A DNA stretch of 64,000 nucleotides from Planctomycetaceae bacterium (GCA_002709225.1 PAQH01000039.1:15322-79321); one strand, 5' to 3'. Numbered from the stretch's first letter, positions 44,547-54,449 are shown. Notes: generated from the letters alone by a model not told the origin. Numbers and translations: made by a program.

Positions 44547-45770
44547 TCAATCTGCCTTGTCAAGTTGTTCGGCCTGGAGCATCGCCAACAGATGTTCGGC
44601 CGCGGTCACCGCAAACAACTCGTCATTAATGTGTTGATCCATCTCGACTACTGGTACGCCAGCGGTGTTTTCCTTAATCGCGTCGAACAATGCCTGGCGG
44701 GCCAGTAAATCCTTAAATGGCTGTCCCTCCGCATCGATCGATGACACACCTCTCAACGGTAACAAGATCACCGCTGGCCCCTTTGCGTCAGCAACTTTCC
44801 TGGCAATTTCAGCACCCACACGCTGATTCTCAGAAACGGTTGTCCGCATCAGCGTCACCGTGGGATTGTGGTGATAAAAGGTACGTTCAGAATACTCCGT
44901 AGGAATCGTATCCGGAGGGCCGAAATTAACCATATCCGTGGCACCCACGGAAATCACCTGAGGGATCCCGCGCCGCGCTGCGGCGGTGAGTCTCGCTGGA
45001 CCTGCCGAAAGAATGCCACCAACTAGTTCATCTACCAGTTCAGTCGTCGTCAAGTCGAGAACTCCAAGGATCACCCCCTCCTCAATCAATGATTCCATCG
45101 CCTGCCCGCCGTTACCGGTGGCATGGAAAACCAACACTTCGTAACCGGCGTCCTCCAGCACGGTACGCGCCCGTTCAACACAAGGAGTCGTCACACCAAA
45201 CATCGTCGCCGCGACCAGTGGTCGGTCTCCCGTCATGTTGGCGGGTTGCTGCTGCACCATCCCAGCCATTGCCGCGGCCGCATTGGCAAGCACTCGTCGA
45301 CTGATGCGATTGATTCCGGCAAGATCAACCACAGAATTGAGCATCAGAATATCTTTGTCCGCGACGTAAGGCCGCACCTGGCCCGACGCCAACGTACTCA
45401 CCATCAACTTGGGGGTCCCCACAGGCAGCACGCGCATTGCGGCAGTCCCAATCGTCGTCCCGGCAGAACCTCCTAATGCCAGGACACCCTGCACTGGATC
45501 GCGGTGCTGCGCATTTGTGATGATTTGTGCAGCTCCGCGCGCAGCCGCCGCCACGGCGACTCCCCGATCATTGGTAACCAGCAGTTCCTGGTGCGTAGTA
45601 CCCGCTGCCGCAAATACCTCCTCGCGGGAAATATCCGCTGTCAAAGTCGGTTTTCCCAGGCAACCCACATCAACCAAACAAACCTGGCAACCATGTGCCC
45701 GCAGATGTTCGCGCAAGAACTGCGTTTCCGGTCCCTTGGTATCCAAGGTTGCCAACAAGAAGACAGTCAT
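44547..45770 (-). CDS. Tm-1-like ATP-binding protein (UPF0261)
   Basis: A 407-aa UPF0261/Tm-1-like protein. The N-terminal half begins VFLLATLDTKGPETQFLREHL and the segment ALGGSAGTTIGTAAMRVLPVGTPKLMVSTLASG is the nucleotide-binding core. GDRPLVAATMFGVTTPCV starts the second half, followed by VLVFHATGNGGQAMESLI. Bacterial members often sit next to the TIM-barrel PF09370 protein, as here, matching the fused plant Tm-1 architecture. The family binds ATP, but the metabolic reaction is unknown. It lies between an HpcH/HpaI aldolase (136 bp upstream) and the TIM-barrel gene, so a role in degradation of a small carboxylate is likely. Confidence 0.88.
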   Translation of the reverse strand: MTVFLLATLDTKGPETQFLREHLRAHGCQVCLVDVGCLGKPTLTADISREEVFAAAGTTHQELLVTNDRGVAVAAAARGAAQIITNAQHRDPVQGVLALGGSAGTTIGTAAMRVLPVGTPKLMVSTLASGQVRPYVADKDILMLNSVVDLAGINRISRRVLANAAAAMAGMVQQQPANMTGDRPLVAATMFGVTTPCVERARTVLEDAGYEVLVFHATGNGGQAMESLIEEGVILGVLDLTTTELVDELVGGILSAGPARLTAAARRGIPQVISVGATDMVNFGPPDTIPTEYSERTFYHHNPTVTLMRTTVSENQRVGAEIARKVADAKGPAVILLPLRGVSSIDAEGQPFKDLLARQALFDAIKENTAGVPVVEMDQHINDELFAVTAAEHLLAMLQAEQLDKAD

Positions 45771-45906
45771 CGCTTTGCCTAGTCAGGACCCCAGAAATGA
45801 CGTCAAGAAAAAACATCAGCGAGCACGGAAAACCGAACTAAGACCGCGTTGGCACCACAGATGCACGACTTTCCCCGCATTGCTCGCGCGAACGCTGGTC
45901 ATCCAA

Positions 45907-46704
45907 TCAATAGCGGGCCACATCCCGCGCACCCTCTTCCGGAAATACGGCTTGCACCACTTCCTGTGCCTTAGCCGTCATCATTCTCAAATCACTACCA
46001 ATGGCGAGAAACTGCATTCCTTGCTGTGCACGATCGAGCGCTGATTGCTCATCCATCGCATGGATCCCAGTAGGGGTCCCTACTTGTTTGCCAACCTCAA
46101 TCACTCGCTGGATCGCTGCTTCATGCGCATCGGGAGTTGGAAACGTTCCATCATCGTCGCGCATCTGAAAACGCAAATCATTGGGACCAATGAAGATCGC
46201 GTCGCAACCAGGCAGGCTGTAAATCTCCGGGGCATTCTCAACTCCCTGCGGACTCTCGGTTTGGAGAACGACCAGAATTTCATCGTTCGCACGTTCGTAG
46301 TAATCGCCAGCAGTCGCAGAGAAGTTCATGGAGTGCATTCCACCACCGACGCTACGATTTCCAACCGGCGGGTACTTGGCAGCTGCAATCGCGACTCGCG
46401 CCTGTTCCACGGTATCAACCATGGGAACTACGATACCCCAGGCACCTGCGTCGAGCACGCGCTTGATGTAGTGATGCGTACCCTCGGGGACTCGTGCCAA
46501 TGGGACACACCCGGCATCGGCAATCGCTCCAAAAATCGTCGTCGCCTGTTTCCAATCGATCGCCGAGTGCTCAATATCGAGCGTCATCCAGTCAAATCCC
46601 AAACGAGCCAGCACACGGGTCGCGTACAAGTCGCCCAGTGACAGCCATGTACCAAACGTAGGTTCACCTTGTTCCAGCTTTCGCTTGACAGGATTTGTTT
46701 TCAT
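45907..46704 (-). CDS. HpcH/HpaI-family aldolase
   Basis: A 265-aa class II aldolase of the HpcH/HpaI (2-keto-3-deoxy-sugar-acid) family. Catalytic and metal positions of E. coli HpaI match: His in LDIEHSAID, Arg in PLARVPEG, Glu in LQTESPQG and Asp in [38 protein letters not shown] is the characteristic loop. Expected reaction: retro-aldol cleavage of a 2-keto acid to pyruvate and an aldehyde. It heads a run with the Tm-1-like and TIM-barrel genes and is divergent from the cyanophycinase-like gene. The ATG is at 46704. Confidence 0.9.
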   Translation of the reverse strand: MKTNPVKRKLEQGEPTFGTWLSLGDLYATRVLARLGFDWMTLDIEHSAIDWKQATTIFGAIADAGCVPLARVPEGTHHYIKRVLDAGAWGIVVPMVDTVEQARVAIAAAKYPPVGNRSVGGGMHSMNFSATAGDYYERANDEILVVLQTESPQGVENAPEIYSLPGCDAIFIGPNDLRFQMRDDDGTFPTPDAHEAAIQRVIEVGKQVGTPTGIHAMDEQSALDRAQQGMQFLAIGSDLRMMTAKAQEVVQAVFPEEGARDVARY

Positions 46705-46913
46705 CCGATGGATCTCTACTCTTGAATTCTCGGTGTGATATGCTGGGCCTTCTGCAACTGGCCTACCAGGCTTGCCATTCTAACACCTCAAACGGCACAG
46801 ACCCACTGGGGGAGCCCGCCGCGGGGGAACTCACAAATAACGCAACCGCACATCGACAACCGACCGGTGTCACGGCCCAACTGGTGTACGTATCTCTGGG
46901 GAGACAGGCTGCG

Positions 46914-48563
46914 ATGAGACCTCTCGTTCATTGTGTTTGTGCGTTCGTCTTCAGTTTGACGAGCGTTACTCAAAGTTTCGGGGAAGACACGGCGCGGCAA
47001 CTTCCCCACTACATCGACCCGCGGGGAATTCAAGGAACACTGGTGATCGCCGGGGGAGGTGAACTAGAAGAGAGTATTCTCCAGCGATTTGTCAAAATGG
47101 CGGGGGGAAACGAAGCTCATATCGTGCTGATACCCACCGCCAGCCGCCGGGCAGACGACGAGATGTATCGCGCTACGCTCTCCCAGAAATGGCAAGGCCT
47201 TGATCCCGCATCCGTCTCGGTGTTACACACGAGGTCACGGGATACCGCAAGTCGTGAGTTGTTCAGCGCGATGTTGCAAAAGGCCACCGGCGTTTGGATC
47301 GGTGGTGGCACTCAAACACGAATCACTGAGGTCTACCTCGACACCCCTGTCGAGCGTGAAATCTACGCACTGCTCGCTCGCGGTGGCGTGATCGGAGGCA
47401 GTTCTGCGGGAGCTGCCGTTCAGTCTCGAGTGATGATTGCCCGCGGATCACCCGTCGCAGAAGTCGCGACCGGCTTCGCGTTGCTACCCGGAAGCGTTAT
47501 CGACCAGCATTTTCTGGCGCGCAAACGACGACCACGCCTACTGAGCGTCCTTGAAAAACACCCACAGATGATCGGTTTGGGAGTGGACGAAGGTACCGCA
47601 TTGGTCGTAACCAACCGCCGCCTGGAGGTTGTGGGGCGTTCCACAGTAACGGTCTGTTTCGCCAAAACGGAATACCACCAAGCAAGCAGTTTGGAACTCA
47701 AGCCCAAGACGATTGTCGACCTGACCGCTCTGCGCAGACAAGCTTACGATCGGCTCCGTCCCCCGTTCCCAGCGGCAAGTCCGAAACCAACCCATTTACC
47801 CCACGGCTCTCTTGTTATTGTTGGCGGCGGGGTTCTCGATGCCGTTGCTGAGCGGTTTCTCGAGCTTGCCGGCGGGCAGCACCAAACGATCATCGTACTA
47901 CCCACCGCAGTTCCAAACCCCCGCGGTAGTCGTGATGCCGATCGGTTTCGTCGTCTGGGCGCACGTGATGTACGCGTACTGAAACAACGCTTACGAACCG
48001 AGGTCGAATCCGAGGACTATTTGGCAACGCTTCGTCAAGCCGGCGGAGTCTGGTTCAGCGGCGGCCGACAATGGCGTTTTGTCGATGCCTATTATGGGAC
48101 GCGCGCACTTGAGGAGTTTCACGCGGTGTTGCGACGCGGTGGCGCGATTGGTGGCAGTTCCGCCGGCGCTTCGATTCAGGCAGAGTTCCTGGCACGCGGC
48201 AATCCACTGGGTAACCGGGATATTATCGCTACGGGATACGAACGGGGATTCGGATTCTTGCCAGGGACCGCAATCGACCAACATTTCACACAAAGAAAAC
48301 GGTTTGCGGACATGACTCAACTCACAAAAACGCACCCGCAATTACTGGGAATCGGTATCGATGAACAAACCGCGCTCGTCGTTCATGGCGATGTGGGTGA
48401 AGTGCTCGGAAAGCACTCTGTCCACTTCTACAATCGCAAAAACTCGGCAGCTTCAGCTGAACGGGACTATGTCAGTCTCAGGGCGGGTGGCAAATATGAT
48501 TTGCGCCGCCGTACATTGCTCTCGGAACCAAGCGAGGCGACACAACCAGCGACAGCAGATTAG
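46914..48563 (+). CDS. Tandem cyanophycinase-like (S51) protein, two domains
   Basis: A protein of about 549 aa. The start at 46914 gives a signal peptide (MRPLVHCVCAFVFSLTSVTQ). Two cyanophycinase-like domains follow. Domain 1 (about 40-250) has IGGSSAGAA (nucleophile Ser164), DQHFLARKRRPRLL (His) and GLGVDEGTALVV (Glu). Domain 2 (about 298-500) has IGGSSAGAS (Ser416), DQHFTQRKR and GIGIDEQTALVV. Both copies thus keep the Ser-His-Glu set of family S51. Cyanophycinase releases beta-Asp-Arg dipeptides from cyanophycin; the true polymer here is unknown. Single-domain members are about 250-300 aa, so this is a duplication. It is exported rather than cytoplasmic. Confidence 0.86.
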   Translation: MRPLVHCVCAFVFSLTSVTQSFGEDTARQLPHYIDPRGIQGTLVIAGGGELEESILQRFVKMAGGNEAHIVLIPTASRRADDEMYRATLSQKWQGLDPASVSVLHTRSRDTASRELFSAMLQKATGVWIGGGTQTRITEVYLDTPVEREIYALLARGGVIGGSSAGAAVQSRVMIARGSPVAEVATGFALLPGSVIDQHFLARKRRPRLLSVLEKHPQMIGLGVDEGTALVVTNRRLEVVGRSTVTVCFAKTEYHQASSLELKPKTIVDLTALRRQAYDRLRPPFPAASPKPTHLPHGSLVIVGGGVLDAVAERFLELAGGQHQTIIVLPTAVPNPRGSRDADRFRRLGARDVRVLKQRLRTEVESEDYLATLRQAGGVWFSGGRQWRFVDAYYGTRALEEFHAVLRRGGAIGGSSAGASIQAEFLARGNPLGNRDIIATGYERGFGFLPGTAIDQHFTQRKRFADMTQLTKTHPQLLGIGIDEQTALVVHGDVGEVLGKHSVHFYNRKNSAASAERDYVSLRAGGKYDLRRRTLLSEPSEATQPATAD

Positions 48564-48902
48564 CGGACCAACAGGCAGACAACCGTCCGCAACGTCTGCA
48601 ACACAGGCCGGCAGCAGGATTCCACCAAATCGTTTGATTTGAAACCAGCCTCGTTGCAAAGCAACACGCAGCAATGCTGCGACGGGTGACATCACAGACA
48701 GGTTGACTCCACAAATCCACAATAGCGTGACAGCCAGGGTAATGCCGTGATCCTCAGCAAGGAACTGAAGACCAGAACGACTAGCCAGGGCAGATGCAAC
48801 CAAAGACAACGGCGCCCCCGGTACCCCGGTAGTTTTGCGGAACGACTCGGCGTCGGACGCATAGAGATCGAACTGCTATGACGATCCTTCACTCACGACT
48901 GG
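48564..48902. other. 339-bp convergent spacer with a possible antisense membrane ORF
   Basis: No gene is confidently called. On the minus strand a 118-codon ORF (48453-48809, TTG start) overlaps the end of the cyanophycinase-like gene and reads as a hydrophobic protein (AEDHGITLAVTLLWICGVNL, MSPVAALLRVALQRG). The same frame continues upstream to 48880 but is interrupted by a TAG just before it. A weak 6-bp inverted repeat (GCGGAC/GTCCGC, 48563-48590) lies right after the plus-strand stop. Confidence 0.4.
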
Positions 48903-51467
48903 CTACTCGTCGCCCAGTTTCTCTTCGAGCTTTTTCAACCGTTCTTCCAACTCACGATTCCGCTTTCGTAAAGCAGTTGTTTCTTTGCGAAGCGCGTTGA
49001 AGCCCTTCTCTTTTTCTCGCAAACTGGAAATTGCGTCATCATACGCGCGCAGTGCACCGGTGGTTTCCTCCTGACCACGGTAGCTTAATAGAACATCGAT
49101 CGCCGCCGGGTCTCCAATCTTGACAATTGCATTGATCGCTGCGCCACGCACCGACCGCCGGTCATTGCCAAGCTGATCGTACAGTTGACGAAGTAACTCA
49201 GGATCTTCCGGATGCAGCCGTGCTAACGCAGCAATCACCGCAACCCTGCGATCAGGCGTCAGAGATTCCTCCAGTATGCTATGCAACTTCGTCTCGGCAC
49301 TTTCGGCTTTGATGCGAATCAAACCATCAACGGCAGCTCGGAGGATGAGATTTCGGTAACTGTCCTGCTGAAGAGCCTGGAACAAATCATCCGCCACCTG
49401 ATCGCGGTCCAACACGACAAGTGATCGCAACGCGGCTGCCACCGCAAAATACGACGGATCCTCCGCAATGGATTGACGCAGTGTCGTAACCGTATCTTCG
49501 TGCTTGAATTTCTTGAGTGCCGCAATTGCCTGACGTCGGACATTGGATTTTTGATCGCTACGGGAAACCGTCAGTAAAGTCTGACGAACCTGTTCACCGT
49601 TGGCCCCACCCAAGGTTTTGACCGCCTGCTCGCGAACAGCCCAAAACGGATCGTTAGCAGCAGCCGTCACCAAGGATTCGATCACTTCAGGATCGGCTTT
49701 GAAGTCAGATAGCTTCTCGGCTGCCCTGACACGCGGCATCACGTGATCGCTGTAGGCGAGTTGATCCAACCACTCTTCGCGGCTTTTTGCCACCGTGAGT
49801 TTCTTGAGTACCCAATCACGCGGATCAAAACAAACTCGCGTTGGTTTTTTGTCCAGTTGGAAATGAAACGTTTCTTCCGCCTTGGACACATTGACCCGGC
49901 GAATCTGTGATGCGCTGTGCGACGCCAATTCAATCTCGACAGGCATACGGAACCGAGGGGTGAGAGCGTCTATCTTTTGCGTCTGTTTGACTGTTACAGT
50001 GGCGGTCTTGGTCGCGTCGTCCCAGGCCCAATTCACTGAAAACTCCGGGTGACCGCCATGGTGCACCCACTGATCGAAGAACCAGTTCAAACCCTGGCCG
50101 GTGGCGTCTTCCACAGCAATACGCAGGTCCGCCGTCTCCACCGTACGGTGCTGGTTGACCGCGGCATAGCGACGAATCGACTCCCAAAACAACTCGTCAC
50201 CGAGGACAAACCGTAACATGTGAAGCACTCGCCCGCCCTTGGGGTATGAGTGGCGATCAAACATCGCTCCCGGTTCACGGTATTGGTAATTGACAATCGA
50301 CCTGCGGTATCTGCGGTCTTCCGACTTGTAAGATTCGCCATCCCGGTGCCTTGTCCAGGTCGCTTCGTCCCAACCCTGGTCGTGCTCCTGCCATAGCGTC
50401 GTGAAGTACGTCGCGAAGCTCTCGTTGAGCCACAACTCTCCCCAGTCTTTGCACGTCAGTAAATCTCCAAACCACTGGTGCACCAGCTCGTGCGCCACCA
50501 GAGGGTGACTCGACGTATCAAGATCTGCGCGCTCATCATGCAAGGTGCGTGAAGTGAGAGTGGTCGCCGATGTGTGTTCCATGCCACCCCACATATACTC
50601 GTCGACGCAGATCTGGGCATATTTCGGCCAGGGATATCGCAATCCAATGCGTTCCGAGAAATAGGCCATCATGTCCGGTGTCTTTTGGAAAGAACGGGCA
50701 GCGTCTGCCAATCTGCCGCGGGGTACGTAGGAGCGAATTGGAATACCGTCCCACTCCTGCTCATAGACTTCAAAATCACCTGCCACGACCGACATCAGAT
50801 AGGGGACGTGAGATTTGGCCTGGGACCAATGCCAGGTCTGCGTTCCGTCCTGATTATCGATCTGCTGCTTCAGCGAACCATTCGAGAGCACTTGAAACGA
50901 ACTGGGAACCGTAGCGATGATCTCGCTGGTCAGCCGGTCTACCGGAGAATCGATACAAGGAAACCAATAGCGCGCGTATTCCGGCTCACTCTGAGTCCAA
51001 ACCATACGGGGTTGGTCCGGTTCACTCGCGTCGGGAACAACAAAGTGTGCTCCATGACGCGGCTCACGAACCTGATAATCAACTTGCAGCCGAAACGGCT
51101 CGCTCCTGGCATACTCTCGATCGAGCGTCACGATGAGTTGTTGGCCCTGGAACTCATGTTCGAGTACGACTGCCGCGTCAGCAGCCTTCCCGCTAGCCAG
51201 CCGCACTTGTAGTACCTTCATCTCAGCAGCGTCCAAGGAAACGCGTTTGAGTGGACGGAAGGGTAACAAGTCAAGGACCGCCCGGCCTGTCAGGATTTGC
51301 TCATCAAAATCAAACCGCAACTCCAAGCGGATGTGCCGCTGGTCAACATCACGACTTCGCACCGAACGAGCAGGTTGTGTAAAAGTCCCGCGCCGGTCCC
51401 CCTGGGCCCAGAGCATGCCGGTAATCGGTAACAGACAAAACCAGATTTTCACTACACGCATCATCAT
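48903..51467 (-). CDS. M1-family aminopeptidase with HEAT-like repeats and C-terminal coiled coil
   Basis: An 854-aa exported metallopeptidase. A signal peptide (MMMRVVKIWFCLLPITGMLWAQG) precedes the M1 N-terminal beta domain. The exopeptidase motif is GGMEH near residue 300, and the zinc site is VAHELVHQWFGDLLTCKDWGELWLNESFATYF (HExxH plus Glu). From about residue 560, HEAT/ARM-like helical repeats appear (WAVREQAVKTLGGANGEQ, SNVRRQAIAALKKF and others). The last 40 residues are a charged coiled coil (KETTALRKRNRELEERLKKL). It trims N-terminal residues outside the cytoplasm. GGGAG precedes the first of three ATGs (51467). Gene length is normal for the bacterial M1/HEAT variants seen in planctomycetes. 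Confidence 0.91.
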   Translation of the reverse strand: MMMRVVKIWFCLLPITGMLWAQGDRRGTFTQPARSVRSRDVDQRHIRLELRFDFDEQILTGRAVLDLLPFRPLKRVSLDAAEMKVLQVRLASGKAADAAVVLEHEFQGQQLIVTLDREYARSEPFRLQVDYQVREPRHGAHFVVPDASEPDQPRMVWTQSEPEYARYWFPCIDSPVDRLTSEIIATVPSSFQVLSNGSLKQQIDNQDGTQTWHWSQAKSHVPYLMSVVAGDFEVYEQEWDGIPIRSYVPRGRLADAARSFQKTPDMMAYFSERIGLRYPWPKYAQICVDEYMWGGMEHTSATTLTSRTLHDERADLDTSSHPLVAHELVHQWFGDLLTCKDWGELWLNESFATYFTTLWQEHDQGWDEATWTRHRDGESYKSEDRRYRRSIVNYQYREPGAMFDRHSYPKGGRVLHMLRFVLGDELFWESIRRYAAVNQHRTVETADLRIAVEDATGQGLNWFFDQWVHHGGHPEFSVNWAWDDATKTATVTVKQTQKIDALTPRFRMPVEIELASHSASQIRRVNVSKAEETFHFQLDKKPTRVCFDPRDWVLKKLTVAKSREEWLDQLAYSDHVMPRVRAAEKLSDFKADPEVIESLVTAAANDPFWAVREQAVKTLGGANGEQVRQTLLTVSRSDQKSNVRRQAIAALKKFKHEDTVTTLRQSIAEDPSYFAVAAALRSLVVLDRDQVADDLFQALQQDSYRNLILRAAVDGLIRIKAESAETKLHSILEESLTPDRRVAVIAALARLHPEDPELLRQLYDQLGNDRRSVRGAAINAIVKIGDPAAIDVLLSYRGQEETTGALRAYDDAISSLREKEKGFNALRKETTALRKRNRELEERLKKLEEKLGDE

Positions 51468-51670
51468 TCTCGAACTCCCTGCACAAAATCAAACAGCCAA
51501 CTACCTTGGCACGACCAGAATAGCCTTCTCGGAACCAGAAAGCGAGTTGGCACAACACCCGACGATCCGCAACCACCACAATCCGATGTGGGTAAGCTGT
51601 TTTCGTGGTATAAACAAGTAAAGAGAAACTGTTTGGACTTCCTCTCTGTACGCGACAGGAGCCCATCCCG

Positions 51671-53050
51671 ATGCCAACGCGACGACAAGCCCTGCAAATC
51701 GGCGGGTTGGCGACATTGGGTCTGGCGCTACCCGAGTTGATCGTCGCCGATGAGCGTCACGCCTCCCCGCGGCGCCAGAAACAGGCGCGGTCTTGTATCT
51801 TGTTTTTCATGGAAGGCGGCCCGGCCCACATTGACTTATGGGATCCCAAACCGTCCGCGCCGCGAGAAATCCGTGGCAAGTACAATCCGATTAGTACTGC
51901 AATCCCAGGCTTGCAGATCAGTGAACGGATCCCTCGCTGGGCACCGATCATGAAACACCTCAGCCTGGTGCGTTCGGTGACACACAACATCGTCGACCAC
52001 AACGCCAGCAGCTATTACACCGTCACAGGCCAACCGCCCCTACGTGCTGGCCAATTGATTCGTAGGCCATCACGTGACAATTTTCCACCCATCGGTGCAG
52101 TGCTCGCTCATCTGAAACCGACTGGCCAGCCATTGCCAGACTTTGTTCATATCCCTCAGAGGATGTTTAACTGCGGCAGCTTCATTCCCGGCCAACTAGG
52201 TGGGTTCCTAGGATTTCCATTTGATCCTTTTATTACCGGCGACCCAAGTTCGGAGCACTTCCAGGTCCCCGGTCTGCAACGCCAACCCAATCTTTCAACA
52301 CAGCGATTGGATCAACGGCGCGATCTACTCTCCCGAATCCGACGAGGCGGTCCGCTCGACTCGTTACCGGTGGCCACTGAATTCCAGGGACAATATCAAC
52401 GGGCTTACGACCTGATCACTTCGTCACAAGCGCGACGGGCGTTTCAGTTGGACGACGAACCTCGCCAGGTAAGAAGCCGCTACGGAGCATTGGCTAATGG
52501 CAATAACTCGGGAAAATTGGGACACCTGGGATCCTCACTTCTGTTGGCGCGCCGGCTGATTGAAGCAGGTGTCCGCCTCGTCACTGTGTGGGCCGGACGA
52601 CAAGTATTCGACACGCATCGCGGCCACTACGCGGAACTCGACAAGGTTATTGGACCACCGCTTGATCGCGCATTTTCGGCTCTGGTCGAAGATCTCGCCG
52701 AACGTGGCTTGCTAGATGAAACACTGGTCGTGGCGATGGGTGAATTCGGGCGGACCCCGCGTTTGGGGCAAATCACTTCTTCGGCCGGAGCGACCGCGGA
52801 TGGTCGCGACCACTGGGCGCGTTGCTACAGCGTACTACTGGGAGGAGGGCCCGTTCCAGCCGGTCAATTATTCGGGGCCTCAGATACGCTCGGCGCTTAT
52901 CCTGCAAGCCACCCCGTCACACCCGGTGACATCGCAGCTACCATCTACCAGGCACTGGGAGTCAATCACCAGATACGTCTGCGCGACCCACTGAACCGCC
53001 CCCATACGCTTGCCGCAGGGAACCCGATCACGTCGTTGCTCGGTGGCTAA
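51671..53050 (+). CDS. DUF1501 protein (Tat-exported)
   Basis: A 459-aa DUF1501 protein. The very short N-terminal leader contains TRRQALQIGG, a twin-arginine signal. Motifs are FMEGGPAHIDLWDPKP, EIRGKYNPI, SVTHNIVDHNASSYYTVTG, GEFGRTPRLGQ, GRDHWARCYSVLLGGG and PVTPGDIAATIYQALG. AGGAG lies nine bases before the ATG. It has no DUF1549/1553 partner here. It is followed on the same strand by the fuconate-dehydratase-like, symporter and small-protein genes, so it may be part of that cluster, although 130-bp spacers allow separate promoters. Confidence 0.92.
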   Translation: MPTRRQALQIGGLATLGLALPELIVADERHASPRRQKQARSCILFFMEGGPAHIDLWDPKPSAPREIRGKYNPISTAIPGLQISERIPRWAPIMKHLSLVRSVTHNIVDHNASSYYTVTGQPPLRAGQLIRRPSRDNFPPIGAVLAHLKPTGQPLPDFVHIPQRMFNCGSFIPGQLGGFLGFPFDPFITGDPSSEHFQVPGLQRQPNLSTQRLDQRRDLLSRIRRGGPLDSLPVATEFQGQYQRAYDLITSSQARRAFQLDDEPRQVRSRYGALANGNNSGKLGHLGSSLLLARRLIEAGVRLVTVWAGRQVFDTHRGHYAELDKVIGPPLDRAFSALVEDLAERGLLDETLVVAMGEFGRTPRLGQITSSAGATADGRDHWARCYSVLLGGGPVPAGQLFGASDTLGAYPASHPVTPGDIAATIYQALGVNHQIRLRDPLNRPHTLAAGNPITSLLGG

Positions 53051-53179
53051 AACCTGCTGTCTCCCGTTCGCTGCCGGAAGACTACCTGCTCCCACCGTCG
53101 TCATCCAGTCGTCACACCCTGACTGTCGCTTCCAGTTCTTCCTAGCCAGCAAAGTCATGTTCGCAACCACGAGGAAGAC

Positions 53180-54427
53180 ATGACCACGATCAATACTATC
53201 TCCTCTGTCGCAGCTCGCTTTCCGCTCCCTGCCGGAGCCGGTTCCGATGCGGTGCACACCAATCCCGAGTACGGGTACGCTGTCACGCGATTGCACACTG
53301 CAAACCAGCTTTGTGGCTACGGTATTAGTTTTACACTGGGCGCGGGAACGCAATTGGTTTGTGACGCCATCGAACTGCTTGCTCAACCACTGGTTGGCTG
53401 TGAAATTGACGAACTCATGAGCCGCTTTGGAGCGTTCCAGAAGGAACTGGCAGAACACCCACAACTGCGCTGGTTGGGACCTCACAAAGGCGTCCTTCAC
53501 CTGGCGCTCGGTTCGATTACCAACGCCTGTTTCGATCTTTGGGCCAGGGCTCGGAAGGTACCGCTCTGGAAACTGTTGCTGGACCTGGATTCCAAAGCCC
53601 TTGTTAATCTCCTCGACCTGTCCTACCTGGAAGATGAATTCAGCCCCGAGGAAGTTGTCGTCTGGCTCGACGGTCAGCGCGATGAACGCAGCAGCCGTGA
53701 AGCGGTTCTCCAGCATGGCTACCCTGGCTACGATACTTCCGTGGGCTGGTTCGACTACCCCGATCAGCAGATTCGAGAAAATGCGCTGCGTGCGGTTGAT
53801 GCGGGCTTTGGCGCGATCAAGCTCAAAGTAGGATCTCCCGACATGCAACGCGACTTGCGCCGAGTCGGGCTCGTACGCGACGCCGTTGGGCCGGATATCA
53901 AGCTGATGCTCGATGCCAATCAAGCCTGGTCATTGCCCACCGCACTCAGTGTTGGCAGTGAACTCGCTACACTTAATCCCTTCTGGATTGAAGAACCAAC
54001 CCAACCGGACGACATCCTGGCCCATCGACAGCTGGCCCACGAATGGGCGCCCATTCCAATCGCAGTTGGCGAGTCGATTCCCAACCGCGTGATCTGGAAA
54101 AACTACCTCCGCAATGGCGCCGTGGGTATTGTCCAGGCTGACTGCACCAGACTGGCAGGCATTAGCGAATACCTGGCAGTCTCGATCATGGCGACCCACT
54201 ACCCCGTCCAGATCATTCCACACGTCGGTGACATGGGACAAATCCATCAGCATCTCGTACTGTTCAATCACATCGCGTTGGGCCATGATGTAGTTCTGTT
54301 AGAGCACATTCCCCATCTGCGCGATCGTTTTGTGGTTCCTGTTCGTGTGGAACAGGGACATTATACGGTCCCCCAAGAACCGGGCACCGGCGCCGCCTTG
54401 AAGATCGCCATGGCAGACCACGTCTGA
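53180..54427 (+). CDS. Enolase-superfamily sugar-acid dehydratase (L-fuconate-dehydratase-like)
   Basis: A 415-aa mandelate-racemase/enolase-superfamily protein. It follows L-fuconate dehydratase (FucD/ENOSF1) throughout: YGYAVTRLHT, GPHKGVLHLALGSITNACFDLWAR, HGYPGYDTSVGWFDYPDQQI, IKLKVG (KxK base), LMLDANQAW (metal Asp), WIEEPTQPDDILAH (Glu), AVGESIPNRVIWKNYL (Glu), QADCTRLAG and IIPHVGD (His). All metal and acid/base residues are visible. It dehydrates a six-carbon acid sugar to a 2-keto-3-deoxy sugar acid. The true substrate may be L-fuconate or another acid. The 22-bp gap to the symporter gene suggests co-transcription. Confidence 0.9.
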   Translation: MTTINTISSVAARFPLPAGAGSDAVHTNPEYGYAVTRLHTANQLCGYGISFTLGAGTQLVCDAIELLAQPLVGCEIDELMSRFGAFQKELAEHPQLRWLGPHKGVLHLALGSITNACFDLWARARKVPLWKLLLDLDSKALVNLLDLSYLEDEFSPEEVVVWLDGQRDERSSREAVLQHGYPGYDTSVGWFDYPDQQIRENALRAVDAGFGAIKLKVGSPDMQRDLRRVGLVRDAVGPDIKLMLDANQAWSLPTALSVGSELATLNPFWIEEPTQPDDILAHRQLAHEWAPIPIAVGESIPNRVIWKNYLRNGAVGIVQADCTRLAGISEYLAVSIMATHYPVQIIPHVGDMGQIHQHLVLFNHIALGHDVVLLEHIPHLRDRFVVPVRVEQGHYTVPQEPGTGAALKIAMADHV

Positions 54428-54449
54428 CAGCGTCAACCGAGGAGATCTC

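Noticed and set aside
52880-53923. A 347-codon minus-strand ORF
   Set aside because: It is antisense to the fuconate-dehydratase-like and DUF1501 genes, shows no domain, and is explained by the codon bias of the true genes.
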